Shown in pieces: positions 53,548-64,000 of a DNA stretch of 64,000 nt. The stretch comes from Pleodorina starrii (Eukaryota; Chlorophyta; Chlorophyceae; Chlamydomonadales; Volvocaceae), in NCBI GenBank assembly GCA_030267565.1, contig BRXU01000010.1:3158501-3222500 (forward strand), written 5' to 3'. The notes under the pieces are model-generated. The model did not search any database. It worked only from the letters and a program-made list of their open reading frames with translations, and was not told the origin of the DNA. The position numbers were made by a program, and so were the translations under genes. Within the stretch, counting starts at the first letter, position 1; the number at the start of each line of letters is the position of its first letter.

Positions 53548-53765
53548 CCTTTGACCTTGACCGGATGACCTTGACCTGATCTGCATCGGATCTGCATCGG
53601 ATCTGCATCGTATTGGATCGGATCTCACCTGATCTATTCAGATCCGACTGCGCCAGAATCCTAAATGCTATCTTCAGATGTCCGCACGCCTGATCGGCCC
53701 TCTCTGCACGAACATCGGATCGGATCTGAACCTGATTCTGATCGAATCTGATCGGTTCTGATACA
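53545..53765. repeat. GATC-rich degenerate repeat at the end of Era
   Basis: Beginning at the Era stop codon, about 220 bases contain more than a dozen GATC sites. They include three tandem copies of GGATCTGCATC and many GATCTGA/CTGATC variants. It is probably a decayed short tandem repeat in the 3' UTR. Confidence 0.8.
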
Positions 53766-56305
53766 CGATTTTGGCCCTGTCCGGCTGCCGCAAGGTCAGC
53801 GTTCGGTGACTGCAGGGTGCAGTGCGCACCGGTGGGTGGGTGGGTGGGTGATCCTCCTGGGGTCGGGTCCTGTCTCCTGTGTCCACGTGCGGTAAAACAA
53901 AACCGCGGGTCCATCCTCTGATCTGCGAGCTGGCTGCGCAGCGCACAACCTTGTAGAGGTGGAGAGCACGCGGGCTGGGGAGTAATTAAAACGGCCCGGG
54001 ACGAGGGAACGCAACGGGGGGCTGGGGAGCGCGTGGGCTGCGTAGGGCTGCGCGCACGACAGCTAGCTCTCTATTATTGGACGTGGTCGTGGACATGGAC
54101 ATGGACGTGGACATGGACGTGGTTGTTAAGCCATCCACCAGGATTTTGTTGGAGTGGCTGCTTGGCTGCGACCAACCCACGAAGAGCGAGCGCAAGGGCG
54201 CTAGGGTGGCCAAAGAAAGACCCACCGGCGGTAGGGTAGCCAAAATGGGGCGCGACGTGACCCTACCTGACCAGACCTCACCAGACCCTCCGAGAGCCTC
54301 CTGCGCCCCGGTCCAGGCCCCAGTCCATCGGCTGGCCTGACGTGTACCACCCACCGAGCACCGCCCACGACCCGATCCAGCACCACACACCCACAACCAC
54401 ACCCGCAACCCAACCCGCGCGACCAGTCCTCTTGTCCTCCCGAGATGCTCCCCTGACCCGGGCCGGGCTGGATGCGCCGCGGCAGGGAGGGGGGGGCTGA
54501 TGTGGCAGCGTGCTGCTGACCTATCGCGCACAGGCAGGGGTGGGGGGCAGGGGCAGAGAAGCGCGGGGGGAAGGGGGATGCGTTCGTTCGTCGGGTGAGT
54601 GCGGCTGCTGAAATACGGCGACGCCGTCTCCGCCTTGAGGTAGTGTGTGTGTTTGTGTGTGCACGTGGGGACCCGAGCGCGTAGCTGCAGCGGGAGTCGT
54701 GTCATACAGGGTACGACACAAGCCGTACCGCGTCACCGGTCAGAAGTATATACGACTGGCGTGCCGCGTGCGATGCATGGCTGCGGGTGCTGGGCGGTGA
54801 GGTTCATGCAGGAAGGGGCTCCTGCGGTATTTCCAGCGGAGGTTCCTACGCCGCATTCGCGTTCAGGAGGTGTGGAGCGGGTGTTGGGTGCTGGGTGCTG
54901 GGGGAAGGCTAGAGGTTGGGTGGCGGCCGACAGGTTTTGGTGGTGTGCCTCGGCGGTGCAACGGGGTCCGGCAGTTGGACGGCGCGCGCGCGGCACGTGG
55001 CCGGAACTTGTCGGGACACGTACGACACAGTACGACGGTTCTCTGTGTCCGTACATTGTACTGCTTTGACGGTGGTCGATCAGTGTTGCCGCGCCTTGAC
55101 GCACGGGCGCAGGTCGCCGGGCTGAACGTCCCGCCTGCAATGGCAATGTTGGTACTATAACGGCATCCGGTTGCGAGATGGCTGCGCAGCCCGTTCTCCG
55201 TTTTTCGTTTCTCGTTTTCGGTTGCGGACGGCGCTGGTGGTCCGTTGTCGGTTGCGGACGGCGCTAGAGGGGACGCTCAGGCCCTCACGCCTAAGGCCGA
55301 GGTCAAGGTTGCCAGCGCCTGCGCTGCCGTGCCGGCTAGGGGTATCTGTGCCACAGCTGCCCAGACCAGACATGGCGCATAGAAGCGCATGACCCATGGG
55401 TCTTTGGTGATTGTGGGTTGGGGGTGTGATCGGGGCGCTGCCAGGCACGGTCGCGGGGTGCTGCCGCCGCAGAAGGGCGGACGGTCTGTCTGTACCTCTC
55501 GGTTCCTTTGTACGTCATACGTCGTAGGTTGGTCGCACAAGGCCAGGACAGGCGGTTATCCTCGGGTGAAGCCGTGGGTTGGGGTTGGGGGTCACGAGAC
55601 CGACGGGCGACCCGCGACTGCCGGGGCAACACCGCGCAACGCAGCTTGTTGCATTTCCAGGTAATTAGGCATGCATAGGCACGTAGATCGCGACCCTTTC
55701 TTGGATGCCCAAGGGCTTCCGCTGGAAAAGCTTGCTGCGCACTGGCCGTTGGGGTTGGCTAGCTGGCCTTCCTCCTAATATCGCCTTCCACGCGGGCGAT
55801 GTGCTTTTGGGCGGCAACATACGTTACGTCTGCAAACTTGAGTCCACTTCTGAACATTTCAGGGCCAGAAAGTAGGGCAGGTAGGCAAGAGAAGGGCGGG
55901 CCGAAGGTTGCACGTGTCCGTTTTTATATACGTAGGCCAACACTTTGGGATACACTTGGCAACAGATGTAACAGTAGTACAGGAAAGTAATGGAACGGCC
56001 TCTGTCTCATTGTGGTTGCAGGTGGCGCTTGTAAGGCAAAAGCGAGCCCGGCACATCCGCATTGATTACAACGCTCTCCACTCCACCAACTAACACAAAG
56101 CCGACGAAGCCGATGTATACGCTGCTGATCTGAAGTGTGAAGGTAGTACCATACCGAAATAGAGTGTCAGCCCTGTTATGTGCTCCTGTGTTGCAACGAA
56201 ACTGGGGTAGCTGCTTCTGCGGCTCCTGCTGAGGCATCAGAGTAGGAGTACCCTTCATAGGAGCCAGGCTGCTCTTTAGCCCGCTACATTGAAAGCTACG
56301 TGGAA
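53548..56305. other. region between Era and ARL2BP
   Basis: It holds the Era 3' UTR with the GATC-rich repeat, a GGACAT/GGACGT imperfect hexamer run near 54080-54120, G-rich stretches and the ARL2BP promoter. The last 700 bases are less GC-rich. Open frames on both strands overlap and show no domain. No TGTAA was found that clearly ends Era. Confidence 0.45.
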
Positions 56306-57813
56306 ATGCCGCCTAAAGGTCAGAAAGGTTGAGAGGGCGAAACTTCAGTTGCAAGCAACCACTCAGGGTTTGGATCGATTACAGGAAACGATAACATGCA
56401 TGACGAGGATGATGTGGACGTGTGCGACGGCGAAATACTGGTGCGTTGCGATTGCGGGAGGAGTGGGCCGTGTCTGCTGCGGTTGACGCCGGGTCATCCT
56501 CCCACAGGACGGGGATGACGAGGACATCAACATTGTGGACGACGGCAGCAATCTCAGCGCCGAGTCACGGCGATTCGACAGCATGGTCGGGGCGCTTGAA
56601 GGCAAGTTCGCTGCTCTCGAGCACGCGAGGCGCAGCTGCTGACTTGGCTCGCGCTTGCGCAGACGTATTGATGGATCCGGAGTTTGAGGAGCTCAGGGAG
56701 GGCTTCTGCCGAGAAAACTGTCAGCACTTTGAGGTGCGAACCCGCTGACGCCGAACCGAGCCCGCGGCACTTCCGGCACGACGCGTTCTGCCGCGTGGCT
56801 TGCAGGACTCGGACGAAAACAAGCTCATCTACACGGACATCTTCAACAAGTATACAGAGCTCGTGGAGAGCACCATTGACCTAAAGCTGAAGGAGGCGGT
56901 CCCAGGGTTCAGCATGCAGGAGTTCATGTCGCTCCTGGAGTCGCACAAGGACCACCTAATGTCCGAAGTGTTTGATCTGCTCCTTTCAATAGCAGACTTC
57001 GAGGCCTTTAAGGAGGTCATGCTGTCCTACAAGCGCGACACGAGCGAGGGCCCAGCCTTCGAAATCAACTGCACACCGCTGCGTGTGTACGTCGAGGTGC
57101 GTGTCCACGGGGCGTTTAGTGCTCACTCGTTTTCCCCCGTTGCATGGGCCAGGGCGGCAAGGAGGTTACCAGGGCTTCCCACGGTCGGGACGGCCCGTTT
57201 GACTCGAGGGTCGTCAGCTGTCGTGACGTGACCTCGTTAGCCGGGCACCCCTCCCCCTCTATGCGCTCTACTTCGCTGAACCGGGACCCATTGGTGAGGC
57301 CTTGGGCTAAGCAGTCCGTTGGGGGCATGACGGCAGTCGAAAGGTTCGTACGGAGGGGCGCGTTACGTATTCTATCCCGTTCGCGTCTGACAGTTGAGGG
57401 TTTGAAAACGGCGGATTCGCTTCGGACGACGACAACCGAAGCGATCGGTTTGGCAACGCGAATAACATTTTGATGCATTACAGCATCGCCTTTTCCGCTC
57501 TTGGCTCCATGCGTTGGAGCTCCAGGCCGCCATGAGGGTGACGGGCTGAATAGATTCTCGCTAGGGGCCCCAGCAACACAGCAGGCGCACAGCAGAGCCC
57601 CACACCTGGCCCCTTGTCGTTGCTATTCACATGGGCAGGGAAGCTGCCGCTCGACACCCAGAACCTAAAGCCTACCGGTAACAGCCCCCCTGTATGCCCT
57701 GGCACGTGGGTCTCGGTTCCCAACAGGAGCAAGAGGACGGTGACGCACGGCCGGACCTGGACCGGACACTCCAGATATCCCCGATCGGCTCGGGCGCCAA
57801 GGCGAAGCGGTGA
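56306..57813 (+). CDS. ARL2BP: ARL2-binding protein (BART domain)
   Basis: Exons: 56306-56318, 56385-56440, 56508-56601, 56663-56733, 56806-57096 and 57727-57813, for 203 residues (human 163). The first exon (MPPK) is less sure. If it is wrong, translation can start at the ATG at 56396, giving 195. An acidic N-terminus (DEDDVDVCDGEILDGDDED) leads into the BART domain: VLMDPEFEELREGFCRENC, ENKLIYTDIFNKYTELVES, FSMQEFMSLLESHKDHLMSE and LLLSIADFEAFKEVMLSYKR. The domain binds GTP-loaded ARL2/ARL3, small GTPases linked to tubulin folding, mitochondria and, in ciliated cells, traffic to cilia. The intron after 56601 has a GC donor (AAG|GCAAGT). The last exon encodes a short Lys-ended tail (IGSGAKAKR). 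Confidence 0.9.
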
Positions 57814-60800
57814 TGCACACCAGCGACCACCGCGTCGCTTCAGCGGCGGCGGCGGTGGAGGCGGCAGCGCAGGGCTCCGGACTGTGCGCGGGAGGGCAGT
57901 CTGCCAATGCCCGCTGCGGACATTCGCGGACTTTGCGATGCGGAGAGCAGCAGCAGCAGCCCGACCAGTGGCCAATCAGATGGGCAGCGCAGGGCTGACG
58001 GAGGCAGGGGCCGCAAGCGTGCTTGCAGCAGTTATGCTGATGCGCGGATTGGCGCACTCTTCTAGCTGGGGCAGGGCGGCTGTGTGATGGCGAGCCGCCG
58101 CCGGCCGCCGCCGCCGCCGCCAGCCGCCGCAGGCTGAATCGCGGGCCGCAACCTTTGCCTCAGAAGCAGCTTGTCAGGAGCGCGGGAAGCGGCATACAGC
58201 GGATGCCGCCGCCGCAGCGACTGTGCCAGGCACGGCCATTGCGGAATGGCACACACGTGCGAGTGTCTGTGCGGTTATGAACGTGCACCTGAGTATGCGT
58301 GTGAGCGTGCATTTGCATTGCCGTGTATGTGGTGGGGTGCATGCGGTTGTGTTTGCCGGGAAGCAACTGGGGCCTTGCGGCCGCGCTGTAACGGCAGCAG
58401 CAGCTTTCCAGCGCGCGCACTTGCGTTTCGGGGCGTTCTTGCGCTCCGTCGGGGGACCGTCAGTCTTAGCGCGCAGCACGCGCCTCCTGGGTTCTGGAAA
58501 GGTGGGCAGGGAATCGTTTTACGAGGAGCCGGGCTGGTAGCCATACTGCGCTGCGCTTGCGTGTGGCAGCGCAGGTCTGCGCCCCACCCCGTCGTCGCTG
58601 CCGCTTTTGTTTGCCTGACAACTGCAGCGGCACGCGTCGGCGTGATATGGGTCGGCGCGCGGGTTTTACGCGAGCGGGGGGGCTCCAGCTCTGGGACTCA
58701 CGAGTGGCGAAGAGCCCGACGGCTCGTGCCCATGTCAGCGACGCGGTGCGCGCGCGGCGTCCTTCGCCATACATTGACATCAGCAGCCGCAGCGGCGACG
58801 ATGGGCCGGCTTGTATTGAGGGAGCAGCTTACCTCCGTGTAACGCAATGTCGCGGGCGGACGCAGCCTTTAGGGTACGATGACGCGTCTTGCAAAGCGAT
58901 GTTTGGGGCGTAACGCTATGTCGCGCAACGACACATCGTGGCGCGCGCGCAGTGGTGCGTGGTCGTGAAGACTTAGTCATTCGCGTGAAGAGCTAGCGAG
59001 TGGCAATGCCATTTTCATTGTTTTTAGGAGGGTAGCGGGCACGGAGGTGTGGGGAGGGGGCCCTGACGGATGGGGGGGGGGGTATGGTCGCTCCGCCACG
59101 GCGGTAATTCCTCCACGTGCTGATGGCGCTGGTGATGGGTTTGGGAATGGGGCGGTGCGCGGCGTACACGCGCGGCCCGGCCCGGCGCGACGCAGCTTCC
59201 TTTGCCGAGTACCCGATACTGGGCAGGCTGGTTGCCCTTGCGAATGAGTGGGGAAAGGCAGGAAAGGGAGGTGTGCGGTCTGCGCCCGAAGCGGGTGCGG
59301 CGAGACGCGCCGTTAGTGGATCAGTGGAATGCGGTAAGACGGGCGGACACTCCTCCTGGGCCTGCAGATCGCTCACGGGGGCCGCCTCGGGTCGTTGTGG
59401 GTCACTGCTGTTTTGTGTCGCGCAGGTGCTGTGCGGCTGGCTTGCTGTGCAAGGACTGATGTACCTCCTCTATCTGGAGGGTGCCACTGCAGGTGGCTTG
59501 TGCGAATTGCTGACGTACAAAGGGGGGAAGGAGGGCACGCCACGGTGTCGGCGCGGTTCGTCGAGGCTCTGTCTGGTCTCCTCTTGCCCGGTCTGCGGCC
59601 GAACGGGGTTGTCCCGCTTCGATTGGCTGCCATGAATTATCAGGGCGAGGGTGACGGCTACCGGTATGTGCAGGCATTGCCCGGCTGCCGTGAGGCGCCG
59701 AACCGTTCTGTTCGGGGTCGCATCCGTGCGGCTGCGTTCCGTGTGGCTGCGGATTAATGCTGCGGTGTTGGTCATGTCGCCTCGAGGCACGCCTGCGGTG
59801 GGTGCTGTGGTAGGAGCCGTCCAAGTGGGGGCGGCCCGGCCGGGTGCGGCGGGGGTCGGGACGGGCGGGGTGGCGGTTTAGGAGCTTGGACATCCTGAAG
59901 AAGCCTCGTGGTAGTGCGGCCGCGTGCAAATGGGTTTTGCTCGTCGCGGAATCTGCTTCGTAAATACGGTAATGCCCCGCAGACAGGCAACCGGCACAAA
60001 TAGAGTTTTAGGCGGGGGAGGGGGGGCGTGGGAAGTGTGCGGCGAACTGCTTTCTAGCCAGCGCTAAATTGCGATAGTCCTCCGCATTTGGCTCGAACGG
60101 TGAATTGTCCGCCGCACGTCCTCAGAGCGGGGTACGCTGCATTTGCTTTCTGTTGGTATGCACTGTGTGTGTGTAGAGCGCCATGTGATTTTTGCGCACG
60201 TTCAAGGGGAGAGGGCGCTGCATTTCGCCCGCGCTTGGGGAGGGGGAGGAGCATTTGGATCGCAGAATTCGTGCGGAGTGGTCTTCACGCACCACCCTCC
60301 GATGGCAAGAAAGCCTCGGCGCAATGTGTAAATGGAACGCTGAAGCCACTTTATTGACCCAATATCCGCACAGAGGGGTAGCTCGCAACACGTTCATTAG
60401 GGGACTTGTGCAAACGAGGACGGAGCCTTCATAACCCGGGCGCGAGCTCCACAGCGAGTGCTCCTGGATGCAACCTTATGCGGTTGCTTATGTGCCGTCG
60501 CTGAAATTCGGGGACACGGGCGGAGTCGTGCGATGCTCCGGGTGAAAGGTCGCGCTCAGTGCAGGCTGTGTTTCGGAGCGCGGTGAAAATATAGTGCTCC
60601 GAACCTTAGCAGTCCTTCCTGTATTTCGGCTGTGTTCACGCTTTTTAAGGTTGCCTGTGCAACGTTTTACAAGTTTCGTCATTGTTGTATGGGACAGTGA
60701 ACGAGCCCGGAATAGAGCCCACGGACGGAATTTGCGCTTACCACTGCAGCATCGGGCCGGCCCATGCCTTATTGTTAGCCACGTTTGACGGTGTTTAAAA

Positions 60801-60847
60801 AAACCTGTGTAATTGGCGCTGGCGACTGTCCGACAGTCCAATTCAGC
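57814..60847. other. region between ARL2BP and ATG3
   Basis: 3 kb without a recognised gene. A TGTAA at 58838-58842 could end ARL2BP (3' UTR of about 1 kb), and another lies near 60326. The plus frame 59117-59635 (172 residues, Cys/Gly/Leu-rich) has no recognisable domain. The right end should contain the ATG3 promoter. Confidence 0.4.
58838..58842 (+). terminator. TGTAA polyadenylation signal candidate for ARL2BP
   Basis: Plus-strand TGTAA about 1.0 kb after the ARL2BP stop, with no recognised gene between. Weak evidence by itself. Confidence 0.35.
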
Positions 60848-63698
60848 ATGAACGTAAAGCACACACTTCACACGCTATTCAAGTCGGCGGTTGAAAAAGT
60901 CGCACCACCACTCTCCAAAAGTCAATTTGAGGAAAAGCGGGTACGCGAATTTACCGTTTTCCTGAAAAACCCTTGTTGGCCGGTCCAATGTGCTCTTGCG
61001 ACGCCTGAAGGCCGCCTTTTTGCGCACCCTCAGGTTCTGACTCCGGAGGAATTCGTTGCTGCTGGTGACTACCTCGCCCATGCATGTCCGACGTGGTCCT
61101 GGTGGGTCCGATTGTCCCCAGCTGGAATCCGCGGCACCGCACCTTCAGCTAGGAGCGCTCACGCAAGAACGTAATGCTTCCGCCTGCCGCGCACGCCCCT
61201 GCCTCAACATCAAACTGCTCGCCACGCCGTGCTCGTAACAACTTCCCAAGTTGACCGATCGTCAAAATGCCCAATGATGGCATCGTCCCCAGGGAGGGCG
61301 GCGACCCCAAGAAGCGCAAGTCCTACCTGCCGGCTGAGAAGCAGTTCCTGGTGACGCGCAACGGTGGGAGTGGGAGGGACACCCGCCGGCTCGCAGCCCA
61401 GGGAAAAGGGCGGGAGGGGGGGAGGAACAGCGCAGGGGGGCGGGGTAGGGCAGGTCCGGCACAGCGCAGCGGCGGACGGTGTCTTTCGTAATTTTAACAG
61501 TACACAAGACCTACGACTATTGCACAGACATGAACAGTCTCATGCCGCGCGATTTACATCACTGTCTCACTCCATCCCCCCTCGTGAGCCCCATCTGCAA
61601 CCCAAACCCCCACCGAGGGGTCGCCTTCCCCCATGCACTCATGCGCTCATGTGCTCCGAATGCGGAGCCCGACCGCCCGATGTTCCCCCAATTGCCGCAC
61701 CAACCTCACCAACCTCAACCCTGAGCGTTTGTCCCACCCGCCACCTAATCTGAACCCCACCGCCGCAATCCAACCCACCACCACACCCACCACCACACCC
61801 ACCATCTCGCACTTCCCTCCCCTGGCCTCGGGCCCCCCTCGCGGCCTATATCGTACGTGGATACCCCCCCCCACAGTGCCCTGCCTCCGTCGTGCCGCCG
61901 AGCTGGAGGGCGGCTATAACCCCAACTCTGAATTTGCGCTGGCGGGGGAGGAGGGGGAGGAAGGCTGGGTGGCCACACACGCGGAGCCCACACCGGGCGG
62001 CTCGGCGGCGGCGCGGCGGCAGGAGGAGGACATTCCGTCCATTGACGACGACGACGCGGCCGCCGCGACGACGGCGGCGGCGGCGGTGGCGGCGGCGGGG
62101 GATGCGGCGGCGGCGGGGGATGCGGACGGAGGCAAGGATAAGGAGAAGGACAAGGACGGGGGCATTCCGGACATCAGTGATTTGGAGCTCAATGAGGGGG
62201 ACGACGAGGTGGGACGAGCGGGGTGGGACGAGCGGGGTGGGACGAGCGGGGTGGGGTGGGGGAGGGGGAAGAGAAGAGTACCAGTATGAAAACCCCCGCA
62301 AGGGTAGACGAGGCAGCGGGCCAGGGGTCCGTACACTGCAGCGGAGAGACCCGCGGGTCGCAAAGTGGGTCGCTGGAGGCGTGGGGCGGCTGCCGCTGCG
62401 GGTCTCTTGAGGCTGTCCGAAATAACATCATATGACCCGCGGGTCGCGACCCAAATCAGTCGACTCGTGCGTCAGACGTGCGCCTGGCCGGGCAGCGACG
62501 CCACGTGCAGATGTGCCATAATCGGACCTCTCCTCAACCCCCGACCCCCGATGGTGAGGTGATGATCCTTTGACCGGTGTTGATTTCCCCGGTTTGACCG
62601 CTACTTCCCCCGCCCGTCACCCGCCCGTCACCCGCCCTCCCTCTCCCGCGCATCTCTGGTCGCTGCAACCCGTGCCAAAGTCCTCGTGCCAAAGCGCGCA
62701 AAGAAAAGAACCGAGGCCGTTCGTCGCCCCTCCGCCCCAACTCCCACCACATAGGCTGCGGCCCCCAGCGGCACCGGCGGCGCCGGGTACCTACGTGCAG
62801 AGGAGCCCGCCGACAACATCGTACGGACTCGAACGTACGACTTGTACATCACGTACGACCAGTACTACCAGGTACGGCCCGTAAATGGATTGTGGGGATT
62901 GTCGGCCGGCGTCCGTCCGTCCCGCGGCGATTTCGTTCGGGCGGGCGGTTGGGTGGGAGGAGGAACGGGACCGCAGTACTGAGGGCGAGGGAGGGAGGTT
63001 ACAGACCACATACTTTTCCCGGGGCCCCCGGACCCCGGCCCTCCCCGCCCGGAAGCTTTCCCGGAAGCTTTCCCGGAAGCTTTCCCGGGAGCTATCCCTG
63101 GAGCCGAGCCCCCTTCTGGAGTCTACGGAGCCGTATCCGCACGCCGCCGACCCCGAGAGAAATGCTCCGCACCCACAAACGTACGCGCACACGCACAGCG
63201 ACCCGCACAAACATACACATACACACACATGCTGCCTTCCCTGACCCCCTCCCTCCCTCCCTCTTCCCCTCTCGCTCCTGTCCCGCAGGTCCCCCGGTTC
63301 TGGCTGGTGGGCTTCGATGAGTCGCGGAAGCCTCTGCTGCCACACCAGGTTCGGGGGTGGGGTGGGGTGGGGTTGGCGTTGGGTGGGAGGGCTGGGAGGG
63401 CTGGGAGGGCTGGGAGGGCTGGGGTGGATGGATGATAACAATGGGAAGGCAGATCACAGCTGTGACAGACACCCCCCCCCACCCCCCCCACCCCCAACCA
63501 AACCCACACACTCACATCCTCCCCCCAGGTCATGGAGGATGTGAGTGAGGAGCACGCCCGCAAGACCATCACCCTGGACCCCCACCCCCACCTGGCGGGT
63601 CTGTCCGCCGCCTCCATCCACCCCTGCCGCCACGCGGAGACCATGAAGAAGCTGGCGGACAACCTGGTGGAGGCGGGCAGGGAGTTCAGGGTGGACCA
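60848..63698 (+). CDS. ATG3: autophagy-related protein 3 (ATG3), E2-like enzyme, 3' end beyond window
   Basis: Seven exons in the window: 60848-60940, 61034-61101, 61293-61363, 61877-62208, 62803-62871, 63289-63348 and 63529-63698. They encode about 287 residues in phase, and the last donor splits the codon after VD, so at least one exon lies to the right. Recognisable segments are [65 protein letters not shown], an acidic Asp/Ala-rich flexible loop ending [29 protein letters not shown] and [15 protein letters not shown] with the catalytic cysteine at about 264. ATG3 transfers ATG8 to phosphatidylethanolamine during autophagosome growth. Exon 5 uses a GAG-type acceptor (CAGAG|GAG). The conserved C-terminus is missing only because of the window edge. 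Confidence 0.95.
61842..61864 (+). repeat. intronic element, family A copy (ATG3 intron 3)
   Basis: CGGCCTATATCGTACGTGG then ATACCCCC, with a four-base insertion in the core. Sense, and ends only 12 bases before the 3' splice site at 61876. Confidence 0.7.
62209..62250 (+). repeat. 14-bp tandem repeat anchored at a 5' splice site (ATG3 intron 4)
   Basis: Three exact units of GTGGGACGAGCGGG start at the first base of the intron. Each boundary therefore looks like a donor, and the exon just before ends GACGACGAG, similar to the unit itself. Confidence 0.85.
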
Positions 63699-64000
63699 GT
63701 GAGTGCGGGGGGGGGAGGGGGAGGGGGAGCGGATGCGGGGGGTGGGGGGTGGGGGCGAAGACAGGGGGCAGGGGAGAGGTGTGTGTGTGGGGGGGGGGAG
63801 GAAGGGGAGGAGGGGGACCCATCGCGCCCACCGACATTTCCACCCGGCTGTGTGTCCCCCCCCCTCGTGCCCCGCCCTTGATGGTGTGACCCGCGGGCCC
63901 CGTGCTCCTCGGCTCCTGTTCCCCTCTCACCCTCCCTCGACCTCCCGGATCCCCTCCCCCGCCCCCCGTGTCCCCTTTCATCCTACCCCCCACCCGCCGC
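63699..64000 (+). other. start of an ATG3 intron, truncated by the window
   Basis: GTGAGT donor, then G-rich followed by C-rich sequence and no 3' splice site with a matching ATG3 exon before the window ends. Confidence 0.7.

Overview
The window looks like nuclear DNA of a green alga of the Chlamydomonas/Volvox group (Chlamydomonadales). The evidence is very GC-rich sequence, small exons split by many GC-rich introns (63 modelled), TGTAA polyadenylation signals after some plus-strand genes, Ala/Gly/Gln-rich insertions in proteins, and a set of conserved eukaryotic housekeeping genes. I see no bacterial operon, rRNA, tRNA or CRISPR array. The species cannot be named from the sequence alone.

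Nine protein genes can be modelled exon by exon, all with consistent reading phase across introns. In order they are: UBE2K-type ubiquitin-conjugating enzyme (+, 1796-5606); V-ATPase subunit E (-, 10458-11908); TBL2-like WD40 membrane protein (+, 15410-20781); a giant PrimPol primase-polymerase (-, 23269-35156); plastid-type acyl carrier protein (+, 37711-38504); RMD1/RMND1 (DUF155) membrane protein (-, 41955-48388); organellar GTPase Era (+, 49871-53547); ARL2-binding protein with a BART domain (+, 56306-57813); and the autophagy E2 enzyme ATG3 (+, from 60848, cut by the window edge). Bases 1-600 may hold the end of another gene.

The genes do not form one pathway. Two (UBE2K, ATG3) are E2-type conjugating enzymes. 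Era and the RMD1-like gene are a divergent pair whose relatives act in organelle ribosome assembly and mitochondrial translation. V-ATPase E and ACP are basic metabolism, and PrimPol belongs to replication-stress tolerance.

The most unusual content is non-coding. Four short sequence families recur in introns of different genes. Two of them (GGCCTATACGTGGATAAC, and a TATATAAAGGAGC hairpin followed by CCCTGAC) sit in sense orientation upstream of 3' splice sites in every good intronic copy. Other structures are a 35-copy 42-bp minisatellite inside a UBE2K intron, an apparently perfect 441-bp inverted repeat (13066-14429), a 32-bp perfect palindrome, a 29-bp-arm hairpin resembling a small-RNA precursor, tandem repeats that start exactly at 5' splice sites, and three GC-AG introns in three different genes.
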